Assembly: GCA_016584495.1 (NCBI GenBank)
Contig: WAID01000010.1
Location: 1 to 64,000 of the forward strand
Origin: Celoporthe dispersa
Taxonomy: Eukaryota > Ascomycota > Sordariomycetes > Diaporthales > Cryphonectriaceae
Length of the DNA stretch: 64,000 bases
Direction of reading: 5' to 3'
Part shown: piece by piece, positions 1-10,477 of the stretch
How positions within the stretch are numbered: position 1 is the stretch's first letter
Layout of the letters: the number at the start of each line of letters is the position of its first letter
Program-made: the position numbers and the translations under genes
The notes under the pieces: generated by a model
The model's input: the letters and a program-made list of their open reading frames with translations, nothing else
Database searches by the model: none
Told to the model about the DNA's origin: nothing

Positions 1-788
1 AAGAATAATATTTGAAATAAGCATACTTAAACCTGCGCTTGAGTCTACTGAAGCCTATCTGAGAGTTAGGCGTGGTGACGAGGAAAAAGTTGAGCTTCTA
101 ACAGTGCTCATCCATCTTTGAACTATGGCCTCGCAGTATTAATATTACTTAAGAAGCAAGAAGAACCCATGCACGCAAATTCTCGGAACTCTCAGATGTC
201 TTGTGCTCACCGCTCATCCCGCCGGTTCTCCGATAATGGAATCGAGCAACAAGCGTCCTGGGAAAGGATCTCGAGGCCTGTCGGCTCACCACGAAGCGAA
301 CTACGTAAACGGCGTCAGCCAGGCACACAATAAGCCTCGACGCCGACGCTAGCACTGATTTAAACTTATCAGATCATGCAAGATAATCAAGTCCCTGGTC
401 ACTCTGCTTCGGTAATGAATCATTGTCCCGAGACTTTCATCTTGTTTTATGCTGACAGGATTCCGGGGCTGCAATGCGCGTTCTGCGCAGCTGCGCCTTG
501 CCTGTTCTGGGAATCTCGCCAGCGTTTGAAACCGAGCACCGAGATGGAGTTGATGTTTGGCTTTCTTGTTGAAATCCGAAGCCGGAGTTTCTGTATACAT
601 ATATGTGTGTATATATATCAGAGCCGTGGCCTTGTCGCGTGAGGTAGCCTCCATAATGAATCATCTGACACCTTAATATGTACATTATAGCCATCACCCG
701 CCTTGTTTCTTAGCCTAGGAATTCTCTTCAGCTTTGACCTCGAGGCCTCAACCCACAGGTGATCACAAACCGTGCCGGGCTTCCACGG
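1..788. other. Intergenic, no gene seen
   Basis: No reading frame here has recognisable protein features. A TA/TG-rich simple repeat lies at about 594-621. The last 100 bases are probably the 5' flank of the MFS gene that follows. Confidence 0.4.
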
Positions 789-2481
789 ATGGAAAAGACA
801 GAAGAAGCCATAGGCACTGCGGGCCTCACCCCGGAGTCGCAGAGGCTGCTCGAGCTCAAGGAGGCATAGGGGTACGAAAGAGGCCCAGACTAAACAGGCT
901 GACACACACATTATTGGACCTCCGCATCCTTTCTCTCCTTTGAGCTTGGGCGGAAAAAAAAAGACTAATATGCCTCCTTTCCTCCTCGTCTAGGCCACCT
1001 GGGACGGACCCAGCGACCCCGCGATCCATACAACTGGAAGCCATGGCGAAAGGTCTCCATCACGCTGCTCGTCTCGTGCGGCCAGCTGGTGACACTCATG
1101 ACCGCCAGCATGATCGCGGCAGCCCTGGACGAGATCGCGGCCGACCTGGGCATGAGCACCTCCCAGGCCCAGATCGCCTTCTCCATCTACTTCCTCGGAT
1201 GGCCTTCGCGCCCTTCTTCATCGCCGCCGTGTCGGAGATGTACGGGCGCAGGCCGGCCTGGCTGATCAGTAGTGTGTACTTTGTCCTGTGGAACACGCTC
1301 TGCCCTGTTGGTCGGAACAAGGTATTGATGATCCTCGGGCGGTTCATGGCTGCGGCGGGTGCCAGCTGTGGTGTGTGTGTAGGTAGTCCCTCCGCCTGCC
1401 AAGAGCCTACGTGGCCATGAGAGGTAGATCGCGGGCCGTAGAATAACTAAAACCTGCCACCTCAGCTGACAGGACCAATCCTCACGGACATGTACCGACC
1501 CGACATGCGCGGCCGCTCCTCGCCCTCGCCAGCCTCCTCCCTACCTGGGCCCCGCCGTCGGCCCCATCCTGGGCGGCGTGGCAGCCCAGCACCTCGACTG
1601 GCCATGGCTCTTCTACATCGTCTCCCCTTCTCGGCAGCCATCGTCCTCGCCGGCTTCTTCCTGCTGCCCGAGAGCCACACGCCCATCCTCCTGAGCCGAC
1701 TGGCCGGTGCTGAGGCCGCAGCCGTCAGCGCTGCCCACCCGCAGCAGGGCAGGGCGTTCCACGGCGGCACCGGCGGCGGCGGCAGCGGTAGCTTCTTCTC
1801 CCGCCTGGCCGCGAGCGTGCGCCGGCCGGTGCGGCTCCTCCTCCGCCGTCCCGTGATGCAGATCATCGCCCTCAACATGGGCCTCAACTTCGCCATCTAC
1901 TGCGTCATGATCACGACCTTTGCAGGCCTCTTCATGGCCCGGTACCACGAGTCCGAGACGGTCAGCAGCCTGAACTACATCGCCATCGCGGTCGGCACCA
2001 CCGTCGAGGCCCAGGCGGGCGGACACATTATGGACTGGATCTGGCGGCGCCTCACCGCGCGACAGCAAGGAGAGGCTGGCGGTGGCAGACCCGAGTTCCG
2101 CCTGCCCTTCATCGCGCCGGGCGTGGTCACGGCGGTCGTCGGGCTCGTCTGGTACGGCTGGGCCGTGCAGGCACAAGCCCACTGGGCGCTGGTCGATGCG
2201 GGCGTCACCGTCTTCGTGATGGGCTGCTTCGCGTACTCGGCCGGATTTCTCGCCTACACCTTCGACGAGTTCGAGCACGCGGCGTCGGCGAGCGCGGCGT
2301 GTCGGGTGTACATGTACACCCTCGGCTTCGCGTGTCCCATTTTGCGCCGAGCCTGTATGATCGTCTGGGCTATGGGTGGGGCAACACGCTTCTGGCGTTG
2401 GTATTGTTGCTCGTGGGAGGGCCGTCTGTGGTGCTCCTGTGGTTCAGAGGCGACAAGGTGAGAGCTCTTGGTAGGGGTTGA
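789..2481 (+). CDS. MFS exporter, DHA1-type, frame-disrupted
   Basis: This is a 12-helix major facilitator superfamily transporter of the drug/polyamine proton-antiporter type, expected in the plasma membrane. The start codon at 789 opens a short acidic N-terminus. An intron probably runs from about 872 to 992. The family signature DPYNWKPWRK follows near 1030, then helix 1 (SITLLVSCGQLVTLMTASMI) and the MFS loop motif SEMYGRRPAW near 1240. A second intron lies at about 1380-1465. The C-terminal half (1640-2480) carries several further helices. The reading frame must shift near 1018 (a run of four C), 1196, 1515 and 2325 to follow the protein, each time as if one base were missing. A TAG at 867-869 ends the first exon frame unless the frame is wrong upstream. 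I read it as a real transporter gene recorded with errors; true decay is the alternative. The substrate is unknown. Confidence 0.75.
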
Positions 2482-3028
2482 GAGAGGAAGAGAGATGACA
2501 CGTGGTGAGGGCAGAGAGCTGTCTTCTGAAGCACAGTTGTGGTGAATTTATTAGACCAGAGCTTAATCAATGTGGGACTGGCTAATGAAGGGTTGCATGG
2601 CCGTTCCGGGGGTAGGGAGGAGAGAAGGAAAAAGGAAAAAGTAAAAATAGCACGTCTGCAATATTTCTTTGTCTGCTAGCTTTTTCCCTTTTCCCTTTCC
2701 TCTTCTTCTTCCTGCCCATAAATCAGTAACATCAACCATTATATTCTACCGCTTTACAAGAAAATAAATGCTTTTTCAAGCCGAGGAAGCCTGCAGTGCT
2801 CATTCTCCGCCCCCGGCAAAAAAACGAGAGGACGCCAGAGGAGTCAGTCACTCAACACCCCGCAGAGCGCCAGACTATCGAGGCAGCCCAGGTGCAAAGT
2901 TAAGCACACGCTCGAAGCCTAATCAAGACACACTCTTGAGACGGAGACATGTAACAAGGCGGCGAGGTGAGGATACTGAAGTAGACCTGTGATGCCTCTA
3001 TAATCGGATCAGAATTCGCCTCCGCCAT
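2482..3028. other. Intergenic with polypyrimidine stretch
   Basis: No gene is seen. A long C/T-rich stretch lies at about 2684-2715. The last 100 bases are the 5' flank of the tRNA-Thr gene. Confidence 0.4.
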
Positions 3029-3109
3029 GCCTCTATGGCGTAGTGGTAGCGCGTCGCACTTGTACCACCACCAATGCGAAGGTCTCTCGTTCGATCCGGG
3101 ATGGAGGCA
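3029..3109 (+). tRNA. tRNA-Thr(TGT) with 9-nt intron
   Basis: The full cloverleaf is visible. The 7-bp acceptor stem (3029-3035 with 3102-3108) closes with one G-T pair, the D stem is GCG/CGC, the anticodon stem is TCGCA/TGCGA, and the T stem TCTCG/CGGGA holds a canonical TTCGATC loop. The anticodon TGT is at 3061-3063. A 9-nt intron (3065-3073) sits at the usual eukaryotic place, one base 3' of the anticodon. The discriminator is A (3109), followed by a TTTT pol III terminator. It should decode ACA. Confidence 0.93.
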
Positions 3110-3500
3110 TAGTTTTGCTAGCAACAATTTCTTGTTTTGTTTTTGGCTCTTGATTGTCATGGCTGGTCAAGAAGTATGGGCCGTGTTCTCTTCAGGCCGG
3201 CAGCATCTACATACGATGCATAGGACGCCAACATCAGTGTCCCACTTTCCACAGCATCCTAGACATTGGCTCTGAGATCTGGTGTTGCACACGGGAGTCA
3301 AGACACAAAACACATGGATGCAAGCATCAAATACAGACTTGTCCGTAATATTAAAGATAAACGAAATATTTATTGCGGTATTAGGGATTCTATCAGAGTT
3401 TGCGGGCGAGGTTTGCGGTTCCCTCGACCCAACCAGGATGCTTGGCTCACGCTTCTTCCAACAACCCGTCCAGGCAACCCTTCCTATTCTCATGGAGAGA
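3110..3500. other. 3' flank shared by tRNA-Thr and peroxidase
   Basis: Nothing coding is supported here. The stretch lies between the tRNA terminator and the 3' end of the minus-strand peroxidase and probably holds the peroxidase 3' untranslated region. Confidence 0.4.
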
Positions 3501-4548
3501 CTACCAGTCGCCCTCGAACGCATCCCAGACCACCTCCGAGCAATCTTGCGCGTCCGCGGATCAACGCCCAGAAGGATCAGCTTGATCATGCTATGATGCA
3601 GTCAGCATCTGCCACTCTCGGCAAGGCAAAAGAGCAGGGGCGGCAGTGCTGAAAAGGGCAGACTTACGCTTCGACGTACGCCATGTCCCAGGCCTACTGA
3701 TCACGTGCATACAATTGCCAATGGTCGGTCGACGCAGGATCCAGGGCTAGAGACTTGTCGCTGTACAGGATGGAAGGCGCATTGCCGACCAGCACTTCGG
3801 TGTAGTAAGTCGGACTGTCCATGACGCCGGGCGTGGTATCGAACGGCTTGCGCCACATGTCACCGCCAACACTGTGCGCACCCACCAGCGCAACAACGTC
3901 TACGGCCGAGAAACCCCTGGCGGCAAAGCTCGCGATCAAGAACGAGGCGTTGGAGTAGGCGCTTGGCATTTGGTACTCAGGGCCGGAGTTGGGTTGTCCT
4001 GTCTTCCGACGTAGGGGGATGAATGGGCCCCATGGGCGGCCTTGTTGGCGATAGCTAGGCTGTGTCAGTGGTGGTATCCTTGCTCAACCGAACCCAGCGT
4101 GTATGGGAGAGGGCACGGCGGGACACGCAGGTGAACTTACAGCCAGCAAAGTTAATCAGGTCAGCGGCACCGACACGGTAGTCTCTGTGCATCTTGTAGA
4201 GAACACCGCAGATGGGCACCATCTGCTGGTTCTCCGGACGGGAACACTCGTCGGTGAGGATGATGGATCCGTCGCAGCCGCCGTCAGGGTAGCAGTCGTG
4301 GAAGGGCAGACGGACAGCCTGAGCAGCCAGCTGGGTACACTCGCCATGGTCGTCGATAAAGAATTCTATGAGCTCCTTTGCGATGTACCTCCAGACTTCC
4401 TCGCAGACTGGGTAGTTGTCTGGGGGCCACAGGGAGGACCATAGCCAGGTCTGTCTCCAGGAGGGCCGTCTGGGCCACACTGCGCCATGGCTCCGGCGAG
4501 CATCAGCCCGGTGAGGAGGAGCGGTCTCAGGGAGGCGATGGCAAGCAT
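3501..4548 (-). CDS. Secreted class II-type haem peroxidase, disrupted
   Basis: The gene starts at 4548 with a signal peptide (MLAIASLRPLLLTGLMLAGA) followed by a Pro/Gly/Cys-rich linker. The distal haem site AVRLPFHDC (distal Arg and His) and GGCDGSI match fungal class II or lignin-peroxidase-like enzymes, which oxidise phenolics with hydrogen peroxide outside the cell. The proximal histidine lies in ALVGAHSVG near 3880. Intron 1 has its donor at 4140; intron 2 is 3591-3667. The recorded frame breaks near 4424 (C-run), has an in-frame TAG at 3694-3696 inside the otherwise continuous stretch DQ-stop-AWDMAYVEA, and shifts again near 3555. After that shift the C-terminus reads DCSEVVWDAF and stops at 3501. 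The exon 1 to exon 2 junction is not fully resolved. It is either a gene with sequencing errors plus one real stop, or a pseudogene. Confidence 0.8.
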
Positions 4549-5460
4549 CTTGACAGGGTGGAGCAGTTGTAAGGATGAGTCTATGCGGGGTGGTGGATGA
4601 ATGGACAATGAATGCTTGTTGAGGATATGACCGGCTGCAGCGATAACCAAAAGAAGAGGTGCTGCAGTCAAGACTCGGCGTGGCTGGATGTGAGGAGAGA
4701 ATAATGCCGTGATGGATCAGAAGTAAACATGGGGGACGAAGGGGACCATTCATCTGGGACCGGACCAGTTGATCTGGTGAGATCCCAAGTTGATCTCTCC
4801 TGCCTCTACTGATGTGAGGAAGGAGCCATTGTCACTGCCACGATGGACCCCCAACAATCCCTCTTGCGTCATCCGCCAAGCGTGACTGCTTGATACCTTA
4901 CGAAAGCCTCATAGCACGATTGATGGAAGGAGGGATTACTTGAGATTACTTGACGAGAAGGACCTACCTCTTTATTGCTGTGATGGCCCTTCTTCATGGT
5001 CCAGATCCCGCACCAGGATCTTTGCTGCTGGATCTGGTGTCTCCAAGGCTGTTGCTAACGAGAGTAGCTATTTGTTTTATATCTATACTCGCTGTAGACA
5101 GCTCTATGTTCTCTATAAGCCTCTGGATTAGTTCCCATGAAGAAGTTGGCAGACGTTATTGAGGAGGCATATATAGTCCACGATCGTCAGGGGAATGGTG
5201 ATTCCTTTGTTTTCCCTTGACAAAGGTCGTCAATCTAGCTGACGATCAATTTACCGCGATTCGATCGCAGACACGCCGTTCCTGGCCCTCTACAAAGAAA
5301 GGCTCACTAGATTCCAGCTTCGTGCAGTCTCTGTTGAATCTTCATCAAACGTGCGACGGGAAGACCCGAGTAGTTAATACAACACAGAACAGACGGATGT
5401 GCTTACAACGTCGCTAAAGTTATTATTATTTAGTACCAGCTCAAGGTTTTCAGGCTATCT
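4549..5460. other. Intergenic between two minus-strand genes
   Basis: This is the upstream region of the peroxidase. I see no conserved coding frame. AT content rises toward 5060-5450. Confidence 0.4.
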
Positions 5461-6879
5461 TCAAATCTTGTCCAACAGAGGATAGCCATTTGGCCTCCGG
5501 TCCTGCAAGATATGCGCGACAGACAATGAAAGAACAGACGCTGTAGTGAGACAAAACCAAAACTGCCACGTCAGGATGAGGCCACAGATCGCTGGCTGCC
5601 CAGCCACGACATCCTCTGGCCTCAAGTTCCTATTTTGTCTCTCTGGGGTATGTCCAAGTAATGCGAGAACAAGAATGTAGAGCAGCCACCCTGCTATGAC
5701 CCAGCGGCCCATGGTCGCCAGCCTCGGCATCCTGGCCCCGCCAGCAGAGATAGACCAAAGGTGACACCAGCACCTCCCAGAATACATCCGGCTAGGAAGG
5801 GCACATTGATCACACTCCTATGTGCCAGCGTCGTGTGCGGCATGTGGCCGCAGCCAATGCCCCAGCCCCGATTCGAACCCCGGGTGCCCAGCGATAATTC
5901 AGCACTCGATTGACTTGCAAGCCCGCCCGTACGAGGTCAACAGACCCGTGAGAAGCGCCGGCAGAGTGTGCCAGGTGATTTTGACCAGCTCAGATGTGGT
6001 TGCCGGTGCCGGCTGCTTCTTGTGTATGCTGTACAGGAACAGAGCCGAGATTTGGCAGCTCAGAGCTGCGAGGCTGGTGAGACAGGTCGTAGACGAGATC
6101 TTGATATCCTTGCTGACACGAAAGCTGAACCTGTTTCCATCCTCTGCCTGCCAGATCCCAGCCCTCCGAAGCCTCCGCCAGGTGAGGTGGCAGACGTACG
6201 CCAAGTAGAAGAGGTAGGCGATGATCAGATCGTGCTGGTCCACCATACATGCCGGACGTGGGTGTCATGGCCATTGCCATAACAGCTGCTGGCACGCGGA
6301 AGATGAACCCGGAAGCTGCGCTGATCAGGGTAACGTCCATTCTAGAACCGGATGGTCGCCAAACATGCTGAATTCCTTGAGGATCAGGAAGCGCTGTTGG
6401 GTCTCTGACAACAGCGCGCCGAGGGCTGGTCAAATCCTCTATGAGGCACGTTGAACATCCAGATGACTGTCATGCCACGAGGATGAGCGTGGTGGAGCAC
6501 CAGCTCTGGGTGCTGAGAGAAGTGAACGAGCTCCATCAGGGTGGCCGTGCCGGGGCACCCCAGCAGGTCTGCTGATAGATGTTCATGGGAGGATGAATGC
6601 CGGCGACATCGTCCATGGCGGGCGTCACCATGCTGCGAAGGCACAGGCTGGAATGGTAAAAGCTTGAAGCCCAGGCCAATCATGAGTCCGACCGTGAATA
6701 TTCTCTTGCTTCGGAAGCTGCGCAGGCGTTGAAACCACTCCGGCTGAGCGAGACATAGGCCCAGCCAGACGCAGGTAGGTCGCAGTGCACAGTCCCACTA
6801 CCTTGAGAAACAAATTGTTGATGATCTCGATATACAAGGGTTGAGGTACATGAGCCCAGATCTGATGTTTGGGCGCCAT
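5461..6879 (-). CDS. Unrecognised membrane protein, fragmented
   Basis: Several hydrophobic minus-strand stretches lie in line and look like parts of one multi-helix membrane protein. They begin at ATG 6879 (MAPKHQIWAHVPQPLYIEII) and continue with helix-like segments at about 6140-6230 (LIIAYLFYLAYVCHLTW), 5930-6050, and 5500-5720 (WVIAGWLLYILVLALLG; LILTWQFWFCLTTASVLSL). The stop is at 5461. The frame changes several times between segments, by introns, frameshifts or both. I do not recognise the family. The segments could also be remnants of a dead gene. Confidence 0.35.
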
Positions 6880-8023
6880 GATGATCCGAGGGTGCGAACT
6901 CTGCTGTAGTGTTCGATGTGCTGTGCGGTGGGCGTGACTGTGTAAAAGCACCAGAAAGGGCTCAAAGTGATAATACCAAGAATATATTCTCAAACAAACG
7001 ATGGTGTATAGAAACGAGTGGTGATCTTCCCGAGGGGAGAATAGAGAGCGCAGGTCAACCAAGGTGACCTTATTATATCATAGTCCCTCAAGCTTTTGTC
7101 AGAGCAATTCGACCTTGTCGGGAAAAGACGGTTACTGCCATGAGGAGCAAGAGAAGCTGAAATCCATGTGCACTTCTCTAGCCGCAGTCTAGATCTGATG
7201 CTGAGTGTTCGCTTTAGGCAAGTGAGGCTGGTGGACGTGCTAAAAGGGTGGCCTGGATACGTCAATGATAGCTCGAGCTCCCGTACGAAGCTCTTGATAG
7301 ATTCTAGCGCACCTTGCTCGAGGATCTAACCCCAGGGCTAGGACAGCTCTTGCGGTGACCAGAGTTGATAGAGAGATGACGCTCGGAGAATGTTTATGGT
7401 TGTGTACCTGCACTAGAAGAGACCAGGCCGTGCTGACAGATGCCTGGCCCAGAGTTTATTTTGAAGGAAGGAGGGAGCTTGTGAGCAGCTCTAGATTAGC
7501 GACTTCCTCGTGCCCAGTCAAAACAGGCAAGCACATCGGCATCATCGACGAAAACAACAATCTGCGACTCTTAGGAGGTGTGGTTTCCTCGTCCATGTGA
7601 CAGGTTCTGCATCTGCAAACGCAGGATGACACCAATGCGCAGGGAGGTGTCCATGTCTTGGGAGGCCTGGCACCGTATCATCCCGGAAGCTTAGGTTGTT
7701 TCTATATTAACACAGACGACTGATCATCTTTCCACGGCACGTTGGTGCCAACACACTCGTTTGTATTGCAGAGCAATTTTTCAAATTACCAACCTAGTCT
7801 CTGATTTCATTTCGTCTCTTCTCTCTCTTTCCCCTTTATGTTGTTACCCTGCCTCCTGTGGCGGAAGTCTCAACGAGCCACTGCTGCTCCCATCCTAGAT
7901 GATAGAAAAGAATAATACCGTGTCCTAGCGATACCTCGAGAAGAAAATAAGAGAAGAGGGAAAGTCGACAAAGCTCCTAGATCATCTCTCAAGCCCCTCG
8001 ATGCAAAATCACCAAGGACAGCG
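6880..8023. other. Divergent intergenic region
   Basis: The stretch lies between the divergently oriented membrane-protein gene and the DHA2-type MFS gene. No coding frame is supported. Pyrimidine-rich sequence at about 7806-7840 fits a fungal promoter or 5' leader for the MFS gene at 8024. Confidence 0.4.
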
Positions 8024-10226
8024 ATGGCGGGAGGCGAATCCAAATCGGCAATGTCTTCACATTCGTTCAATAACGACGAGGCCCTAGCAGATAGTGGAAG
8101 CAGTACCCCATATAAGACGAACACAGGCGCGAGTACGACCATCGGGATAGCATCAGATATGTCTCAGAGTAAAGATACAACTACCCCGGAACGGGAAGAC
8201 TTGTCGGGCTTGAAGCGATGGCAAAAATGGTCTCTGTTTGCCTGCTCGTGTCTCTTGCAGTTCCTGCTCCAGCTCGACATGGCCTCGGTGGCGGTCACAC
8301 TTCCGGTATGAGCAAGCAATCACCATAAATCAATGCGAGTGCATAGACTGATGATGCCTTTGTTGTCCCAGATAATCGCCAGAGACCTCACCGCCAGCCA
8401 GGTCCTCGTTTTCACTGTCGCCACTGGCTACTTCTTGGCGCAGACGGTTTTCCAGCTCATCTTCTCCCACCTCTCCATGCCGTGGGCCGCAAGTACGCCT
8501 ATATGTCGGGCGTCGGTGTCTTCATGATCGGTGCTATTGTTGCTGCGGTGAGCACATGCACACGACAGCTGGTCGGAGCCCGTGTGATACAGGGCGTGGG
8601 CGCTGCCGGCATGTTCACAATGTCCGCCATTGTGATCGTAGACATCATGCAGCCGAGGCAGCGTGCAGCGTGGTCAGCCATCTCGCAGGCTTCTGGTGCT
8701 TTTGGGAATATCTGTGGCCCCTTGTTCGCGGCTTTGCTGTTCAAGCGGTTCACCTGGGTCAGTCCTCACTTATGACATAGCCGTTCCTGCTCCCACTGCC
8801 CGCAGCAGCACCGAGCTGACATTGCACACAACAGCGCTCGATCTTCTGGATGGAGCTCCTCTTCTCTGGCACCCTGTCAGTCTTGTTGGCCTTCCTCCTC
8901 CCCGCTGGCGGAAACGGAAGAATAAGCCACTCACCGTGCTCAAGAGCTGCGACTGGGCTGGCATGCTCTTATTTCTGCTCTTCTCCATAGCCACGCTGGT
9001 CCCTATCAACATTGGCGGCACTGTGCAGCCCTGGGGCTCTCCGGCGGTGATCGTCTGCTTTGTCGTCAGCGTGATCAGCCTGGCCGCCCTGATCGGTCAC
9101 CAGCGCTGCATCGCAAAGAATCCAGTCTTTCCCGGCAGGTCTTCAGCCGGCCCGTAACAAACGCTGCCTTCTCTGGGAGTTTCGTGAGCGGAATATTGCT
9201 GAGTATGGTCTTCTACAACCTCGTGCTCTTCTGGGAAGGCGTGCGCCACCTGCCCACCATGGAGGTCGGCGTCATGCTTCTCTCCGTGACCCTGACATAC
9301 ACCGTCACTGCAGCACTCACGGGCATTGCCATCAGGGTCTGGGGCCACATTAGATGGGCCACAATAACAGGCACAGCCTTTGCCATCCTCGGCTTAGGAT
9401 TGATGTACTTCATGTCCCAGACGATGCCTGTCGGGCCGCTCATCGTCATCAGCATGCTCGCCGCGGCTGGGTGCGGTATATACCTGCCTGCTCTGATCAG
9501 CACTATCCTGGCCTCGACCGAGAAGGACTGGCACGGTCATGCGATTGCCATGCGGACCATGCTGTACACCGGGGACAATGCATGGGCATCTCCGTCGGGC
9601 TGGCCATCTTCACCAATAAGTTCGCCAAAGGACTTACCAGGATCGACAGCGTCACTTCGGGCCAAGACGACGTCGTCACACCGCAGAGCCTCATGCGCGT
9701 CATCAAGGACCTTCCGCCAGATAGCGAGATCATCTCGTTGATGGTGTACGCCTTGCGCTGGGTCTGGGGTGCTGCGTGCATCATGGCAAGTGTGGCCGGA
9801 GCGATAACGTGCCTGCTCAAGTGCCCAGACCTCCCTGAGGACGAAGACAAGGGTGGAGGTGCGGATAATGAGAAGGCTTCCCAGAAACAACACCCCGTTC
9901 TCCCCGCAAGGAGGAGAAGAATCAACCAACTGCACGACCCGAGCCCTCGCGCGGCAACGAGTCGGCCTGTTCGTCTGGCTCGAACCGCCGCGCCGAACCA
10001 TCTGCGTAACCCTGAGTTCCTGAGCTGTGCCGGCGGGCCGGTGCTTCCTGATCCGTCCAACCATGTTGCTCCATTCGTATACTCGTCCACCTCTGTTGTT
10101 GCGTACAGGTGGGTGTGGGTGCGGCTGTTAAACGGTGGACTCTGCAGTTGGATGATAATTGACTTGGTTGGAACCCGACGTAATAGTAGCAAGGGCTTCA
10201 TGGAGTATGTGTATCTTGAAGAATGA
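8024..10226 (+). CDS. MFS exporter, DHA2-type (14 helices), disrupted
   Basis: This is a proton-driven multidrug/toxin efflux carrier of the DHA2 family. The start at 8024 gives a hydrophilic Ser/Thr-rich N-terminus of about 65 residues, then helix 1 (WSLFACSCLLQFLLQLDMAS). An intron follows at about 8308-8370. The middle of the first half carries GARVIQGVGAAGMFTMSAIV, the family's helix 5 (antiporter-type) region, near 8575-8640. Another intron is at about 8759-8830. Helices continue through 9760 (WGAACIMASVAGAITCLL), followed by an acidic tail (PEDEDKGGG). The frame shifts near 8475, 8920, 9140 and 9570. The true stop is uncertain: the frame used ends at 10226, but another frame stops near 10010. 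The substrate is unknown. Confidence 0.78.
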
Positions 10227-10477
10227 CGGACACCCGAATAGACAATCAGTAGCGCTCTTCTTTTTTCTTCTGGAAACTCGCCTGCTTAATAGCCGGCTTG
10301 ACCATAGCGGATTGGACTGTGAATAATGAGTCATTCCTTGAACTGGGCACGAGGAGCAACTGTTGAGCTTCCAATGCTTTTTTATTCCGAGAGTTGTTAC
10401 GGTGCAGCCTTGTAGCTAATAGTCAGCATAAAGACAACAGCGTCACCAATTTCAAACCGTCTCGCCCAGCTAGCTAG

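Noticed and set aside
5870..5895. Sequence like a tRNA B box (GATTCGAACCCC) on either strand
   Set aside because: The flanking bases do not form a T stem on either strand and no A box or acceptor stem is present.
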